A DNA stretch of 27,430 nucleotides from positions 1 through 27,430 of the IMG/VR virus record IMGVR_UViG_3300010354_000497; one strand, written 5' to 3'. Of the stretch, positions 24,513 through 27,430 are shown in pieces. The stretch comes from a virus. Below the pieces are notes generated by a model. It saw nothing but the letters and a program-made list of their open reading frames with translations. It ran no database searches and was not told the DNA's origin. Within the stretch, counting starts at the first letter, position 1, and each line of letters begins with the position of its first letter. The position numbers were made by a program, and so were the translations under genes.

Positions 24513-24527
24513 GTTCCCGATCGGAAC
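24513..24527 (+). promoter_or_regulatory. Inverted repeat touching the XRE gene start (candidate operator)
   Basis: GTTCC-CGATC-GGAAC is a perfect 5-base inverted repeat with a 5-base centre, and it ends exactly at the GTG start codon of the XRE gene. A weak promoter could lie just before it (GCTACA at 24473, TATGGT at 24496, 17 bases between), which would put the repeat at about +5 to +20. It lies in the 71-base divergent gap towards the protease gene, so a bound repressor could affect both genes. Confidence 0.4.
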
Positions 24528-24755
24528 GTGTACGCGATTGCACCAGACGACTACGTTCTCAGCGTTCTGGGCGGTCGGGTCCGGGTGCTGCGCACGGCCC
24601 GGGGCATGACCCAGGCGCAGCTCGCCGATCAGCTGGGTGTGCAGCACCCATGGGTGGCAAAGGTCGAGGGAGGACAGCTGGCACCCACGCCCGGCCGGCT
24701 GCGGGCCCTCTGCCAGGTGCTCAACTGTTGCCCGTCCCTGCTGCTGGCCCTCTGA
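24528..24755 (+). CDS. XRE/Cro-type small DNA-binding protein (75 aa)
   Basis: This is the only convincing plus-strand gene. LGGRVRVLRTARGMTQAQLA followed by DQLGVQHPWVAKVEGG is a clear XRE/Cro/CI helix-turn-helix (about residues 28-49), followed by a dimerisation-like helix RLRALCQVLNCCPSLLLAL. It is one HTH domain with almost no extra sequence, like Cro or antitoxin-type regulators. The start is GTG 24528; no other start fits because an in-frame TGA lies at 24507. No Shine-Dalgarno is evident. It is divergent from the protease gene and convergent with the 94-residue gene, nine bases apart. Targets are unknown; autoregulation is likely for the family. A regulator inside a late structural block is unusual. 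Confidence 0.85.
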   Translation: MYAIAPDDYVLSVLGGRVRVLRTARGMTQAQLADQLGVQHPWVAKVEGGQLAPTPGRLRALCQVLNCCPSLLLAL

Positions 24756-24768
24756 TCCCCTAGATCAG
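24752..24768. other. Stem-loop at the convergent gene ends
   Basis: CTGATC and GATCAG form a perfect 6-base stem with a 5-base centre (CCCTA). One arm holds the TGA stop of the plus-strand XRE gene, the other the TGA of the minus-strand 94-residue gene. There is no T run, so it is a weak terminator at best. It could be a bidirectional pause or simply the product of symmetrical stop codons. Confidence 0.4.
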
Positions 24769-25049
24769 CTGTCTTCTCCCTTCCGGTTGCCCTTGCCGCC
24801 CTGCTGGCCCTGCCAGGCATCGTTGGCGGCCTGGTTCAGCTGCAGCATGGTGTTCACCTCGCTGGCCACGTTGGCCCAGTCGATGCCGCCTTCCTCCTGA
24901 GCAGGCTCCTCGGCGGCATCGTTCCGGGTGGGGCCTTGGGTCTGCGCCCTGATCCAGTCCTGACGGTGCCGTTCGGCGGCCGCGTGATCGCCGGCTTCGA
25001 TGGCTTTCTGCATGGCGCACCAGGCGAGGATGTGGGGAGGTGTGTCCAT
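24765..25049 (-). CDS. Small hydrophilic hypothetical protein (94 aa)
   Basis: The protein starts MDTPPHILAWCAMQKAIEAG and contains a charged helical middle (DHAAAERHRQDWIRAQTQG) and an Asn/Gln/Gly-rich end. I do not recognise it. The ATG 25049 start is two bases after the kinase-like stop (TGACCATG); a GTG at 25067 would overlap the kinase gene. It ends nine bases before the convergent XRE gene. Its coupling to the kinase-like gene suggests a common job, such as adaptor or partner, but this is an inference. Confidence 0.65.
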   Translation of the reverse strand: MDTPPHILAWCAMQKAIEAGDHAAAERHRQDWIRAQTQGPTRNDAAEEPAQEEGGIDWANVASEVNTMLQLNQAANDAWQGQQGGKGNRKGEDS

Positions 25050-25051
25050 GG

Positions 25052-26356
25052 TCAGAGATCGCGCCACTGTCGATAGTGCTCGTCGACCCGCTGCCGGTAG
25101 GCGGCCAGGTCAGCCGGGCCGAAGTGGGCATCCCGGGCCTGTTCAGCCCTTTGGATCACGTCTGGGGTCAGCCTAGGCCTGAGGCCCGCTTCTCTCTCTG
25201 CATCGGCAAAGGACAGGCCCCGCTCCCTCACCAGACGGTTCGTTTCACGGATCCGCTCGCCGACGTTGCCTGGATCGTTGGCGTCGATCCATTCGTCGTC
25301 GAAAGCATCGATGACACGCCGGTAGGCATCGCCAGCTCTGCGTGTCGCGTCGCCCACCTCCACGGCACTGGGAGCGGTGTTGACCGAATACCCGAAGGTG
25401 ACCTGGTCCCGATCGATCCCTCGGTTCACCTGGATCATCCCTCCACCCAGCACGTAGAGGGTGCTGGATTCGCGGGTGGCAACCTCATGCGGCGCAGACG
25501 CCGGGCCGGCCTGCTGGTAGGCCTTTGCCGATTCCGCAAAGCCCCAGTCCACCAGCGACGGCGTGCCATCTGGACCGATCAGGATGTTTCCCGGGTGCAG
25601 ATCGCCGTGATCGAAGCCAGCATCGGCCAGAGTCCGCGCGATCCGCTTGATCCCCTCCGCGTAGCGGCCCAGGGCCCCGGGTTGCTCGAGGATCGCCCGC
25701 GCCTCCGGGGTGGTCGATGTTGAGCGGTGATCATCTGCCAGCTTCACGCCAGGGATCATCCGGTAGGCGAAGGCCAACCGGCCATCAGGGAGTTCCTGCA
25801 CCGGGCCAAGCGGCTCCGCTGCGAGGCCCAGTTCATGCGCGCGCTGCATGTTGGCCCGCTCGCGCTCGACCATGTTCCGCCGCTGTTGAACCTTGGAGAC
25901 GGATGGATCGGACTCTCTCGGGTCGCCATTGCTGAGCCGGTCGACCTTCACGACGATCGGGCCCTCAGCGGTGTCTGCCATGTAGGCGTCCCCAAAGGCG
26001 CCGCTGCCCAGGGTCTTCAGAGGGGCCTTGCCGTTGATCAGCACCGCCCCGTCAGGGCCCGTGGTGACGCTGGGATGTGCGCCGGCGGGGGGCGCCGCGG
26101 CAGGCTTGGGGGCAGCCGCGGCCTTCTCACGCTCCGCCCGGCGACGCACCGTCTCCTGAATCAGGGGGTGCAGCGGCTTTTGTGACCTTTTGCCTTTCCG
26201 GCACGTCTTGTCGGGGGAGATCCAGCCGTCACCGCACTTCACTCCATTGCCGCCGGTGAGATCGAGGCTGAGCTGCCCCGGGGCCTGGCGGATCCGGGCA
26301 TCCAGCCGGGCGACCCGCTCGACCAGGGCATCGATTGTGGTCAGGCGAGTCGGCAT
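25052..26356 (-). CDS. Protein-kinase-like protein (434 aa)
   Basis: The protein has the main motifs of a protein-kinase-like fold, numbered from ATG 26356: glycine loop LGSGAFGDAY (about 116-125), VVKVDR with candidate ATP-binding Lys 137, a helix with Glu 164/166 (NMVERERANM), catalytic loop HGDLHPGNILI with Asp 252 and Asn 257, and DWG at 270-272 in place of DFG. HGDLHPGN is shared with aminoglycoside-phosphotransferase and ABC1-type kinases, so the target could be protein or a small molecule. Before it lie a Cys-pair segment KCGDGWISPDKTCRKG and a Pro/Ala-rich linker; after it about 150 helical residues of unknown role. The TTG at 26386 is an alternative start overlapping the upstream gene. 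Substrate unknown. Confidence 0.85.
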   Translation of the reverse strand: MPTRLTTIDALVERVARLDARIRQAPGQLSLDLTGGNGVKCGDGWISPDKTCRKGKRSQKPLHPLIQETVRRRAEREKAAAAPKPAAAPPAGAHPSVTTGPDGAVLINGKAPLKTLGSGAFGDAYMADTAEGPIVVKVDRLSNGDPRESDPSVSKVQQRRNMVERERANMQRAHELGLAAEPLGPVQELPDGRLAFAYRMIPGVKLADDHRSTSTTPEARAILEQPGALGRYAEGIKRIARTLADAGFDHGDLHPGNILIGPDGTPSLVDWGFAESAKAYQQAGPASAPHEVATRESSTLYVLGGGMIQVNRGIDRDQVTFGYSVNTAPSAVEVGDATRRAGDAYRRVIDAFDDEWIDANDPGNVGERIRETNRLVRERGLSFADAEREAGLRPRLTPDVIQRAEQARDAHFGPADLAAYRQRVDEHYRQWRDL

Positions 26357-26369
26357 GCCCCAAGAGCCT

Positions 26370-26648
26370 TCATCTACCGGAGCCAAGGGCCGCTGGGAGC
26401 ATCGCCTCGGGCGCCATCAAGGTCCGCAGCTCTGCCACAGCCAGATCGGCCTGTCTGGCCACCATCACCAGCGGGGTGTCGTCCTGCATGTGCTCCAGCA
26501 GTGTCGACAGCCAAATCTGCTCGTCGACACCGGCAAGCGCCGCGGTGTAGGCCTCGACTTTCTGCGCCAGACGCTGCCGCGCCTTGCCAGTCGCCGCCCG
26601 ATAGCGCTTCAGCCAGTCGAGCAGCTCGTCCTTGTGTCGTTGCTCCAT
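26370..26648 (-). CDS. Small helical hypothetical protein (92 aa)
   Basis: The protein starts MEQRHKDELLDWLKRYRAAT and is predicted mostly helical, with ALAGVDEQIWLSTLLEHMQD in the middle and a short Ala/Pro-rich end. I do not recognise it. The ATG 26648 lies four bases after the metallopeptidase stop (TGAGGCCATG), and the TGA at 26370 is 13 bases before the kinase-like ATG, so the three form one translation unit. A role as partner of either neighbour is an inference from spacing only. Confidence 0.65.
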   Translation of the reverse strand: MEQRHKDELLDWLKRYRAATGKARQRLAQKVEAYTAALAGVDEQIWLSTLLEHMQDDTPLVMVARQADLAVAELRTLMAPEAMLPAALGSGR

Positions 26649-26652
26649 GGCC

Positions 26653-27430
26653 TCAAGTCACCGGTGTTGGTGGCAGCGTCGGATTTGCTGTTGCGCGCCG
26701 CAGGGTGTCGTCGACCCAAGCGTAGACAGCCGGGGATCGGCGTCGAAGCTGCTCCGGGGCCGCCACGAAGGCGACGAAACTCTCGGCGAAGAGCTCCAGG
26801 CCGTTGGTGGTCGAGTAGTCCGAGACGAAGTGTTTGTTCGGACCCACCAGTGAGCCACCACCAATCGAGTCGGGCTCCATCATCTTGAGCTCCGCCTTCA
26901 ATTCATCAGACAGCTTCGGGATTGTGTTCCGAGCATCCCCGGAAGCGAACTGAACCATGTGGCCGACCTCATGGATAAAGGTCACCAGCCGGTATTCGGT
27001 ATGACCTACCCCGCCTCCCACGGTGTTCGTGCTGGTAGCCCCCACATCGCCATAGGTCTCAACCTGACGCTGCACGCGGGCCGTCATCTTCTCAAGATCC
27101 GGGCCCTCTGGGCTCCACGGGCGATCGCTGTCCGGATCATCACGCAGCCTCAGAGTCCCATTACGACTCGCCAGACCTGCGGCAGCAGGAACACCCATCA
27201 GCAGAGCGCCGAGCTTGCTGTAGTTCACCTGCAGCATTTTCTTGCTGTGCTTTATGTTCTTGTCGTGGAATAGCAGTCGGTCCTTGTCATCCTGTACCCG
27301 ATCAGGCGTATCCCATCCATTCTTTTTGTCTTCCTTCATGCCCTCCTCGATCAGCTTCTTGTTCTTGCGCGATTGCGAGATCTGCCCCTCGCAGTATTCA
27401 ATGCTCGCTGCAAGGCGTGAGACCATCGGA
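26653..27430 (-). CDS. Zinc metallopeptidase-like protein, cut by the window edge
   Basis: The C-terminal half shows a zincin core: TFIHEVGHMVQFASGD with HExxH (His 152, Glu 153, His 156 if counted from ATG 27426), and downstream SDYSTTNGLELFAESF, where Glu 211 or Glu 215 may be the third zinc ligand. This pattern (HExxH, then YS-x-x-N-x-x-E-x-FAE) is similar to anthrax-lethal-factor-like and MuF-associated metallopeptidases. The N-terminal half is Lys-rich and helical. The frame runs to the window edge without a stop, so ATG 27426 may be an internal Met and the real protein longer, perhaps with a head morphogenesis domain in front. The target is unknown. Confidence 0.75.
   Translation of the reverse strand, partial: PMVSRLAASIEYCEGQISQSRKNKKLIEEGMKEDKKNGWDTPDRVQDDKDRLLFHDKNIKHSKKMLQVNYSKLGALLMGVPAAAGLASRNGTLRLRDDPDSDRPWSPEGPDLEKMTARVQRQVETYGDVGATSTNTVGGGVGHTEYRLVTFIHEVGHMVQFASGDARNTIPKLSDELKAELKMMEPDSIGGGSLVGPNKHFVSDYSTTNGLELFAESFVAFVAAPEQLRRRSPAVYAWVDDTLRRATANPTLPPTPVT

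Noticed and set aside
24528-26356. HipBA-like toxin-antitoxin pair (XRE plus kinase)
   Set aside because: The genes are on opposite strands and not adjacent, and the kinase-like motifs (HGDLHPGN, DWG) are not those I associate with HipA. Only the general analogy of HTH plus kinase remains.
13453-27128. HIP1 octamers GCGATCGC (13453, 23573, 27121) as proof of a cyanobacterial host
   Set aside because: I found three copies, against roughly one expected by chance at this GC content. That is not enough to call a cyanobacterial signature, and some may have been missed by eye.
1-27430. tRNA genes, CRISPR arrays, insertion sequences, attachment sites
   Set aside because: I saw no cloverleaf, regularly spaced repeat, transposase frame or integrase with flanking repeats. 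A short tRNA-like or att site could be missed by eye.

Overview
The window holds the structural (late) module of a tailed phage or prophage, read almost entirely on the minus strand, so gene order runs from high to low coordinates. The layout is that of a siphovirus: head genes, neck genes, one tail tube gene, a frameshifted tail chaperone pair, a very long tape measure gene and a lambda L/K/J-like tail tip series. I see no tail sheath or contractile baseplate gene. The DNA is GC-rich. The fibre N-terminus resembles, from memory, fibres of marine cyanophages, so a Synechococcus/Cyanobium-type cyanophage or prophage is my best guess for the host, held with moderate confidence only. Terminase and portal genes are not in the window and would be expected beyond the right edge.

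Right end (27430 to about 24470): a cassette of accessory-looking genes. It contains a zinc metallopeptidase-like protein cut by the window edge (HEVGH), a 92-residue helical protein, a protein-kinase-like protein (glycine loop, Lys, HGDLHPGN, DWG) and a 94-residue hydrophilic protein. Next to them is the only convincing plus-strand gene, a 75-residue XRE/Cro-type repressor-like protein. It ends convergently against the 94-residue gene and is divergent from the head genes. A 15-base inverted repeat touches its start codon. This is the least conventional part of the window and the best candidate for an undescribed accessory system.

Head and neck (24456 to 19632): a prohead protease fused to a scaffold (DUF2213-like), with a strong internal ribosome-binding site that should also give free scaffold; a cement protein; a DUF2184-type major capsid protein; a 138-residue unknown; a DUF4054-like connector; another unknown; an HK97 gp10-like neck protein; and a probable tail terminator.

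Tail (19622 to 67): the tail tube protein with a C-terminal Ig-like extension; an intrinsic terminator; an 87-residue unknown; tail chaperone G and its -1 frameshift product GT, with two overlapping GGGAAAG slippery heptamers in the correct frame; a 1700-residue tape measure protein with an embedded lytic transglycosylase domain; an L-like tail protein; an NlpC/P60-like protein that keeps the Cys but lacks an obvious His; a 1206-residue J-like tip protein; a 134-residue tail protein; two proteins that look like extra tail-tube-fold proteins; a giant 1850-residue fibre whose distal half is much less GC-rich than its proximal half; and a 59-residue protein coupled to the fibre stop codon. Most junctions are TGATG or ATGA overlaps or gaps of a few bases, so the genes are co-translated in long messages. 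The internal terminator after the tube gene probably sets a step in expression.
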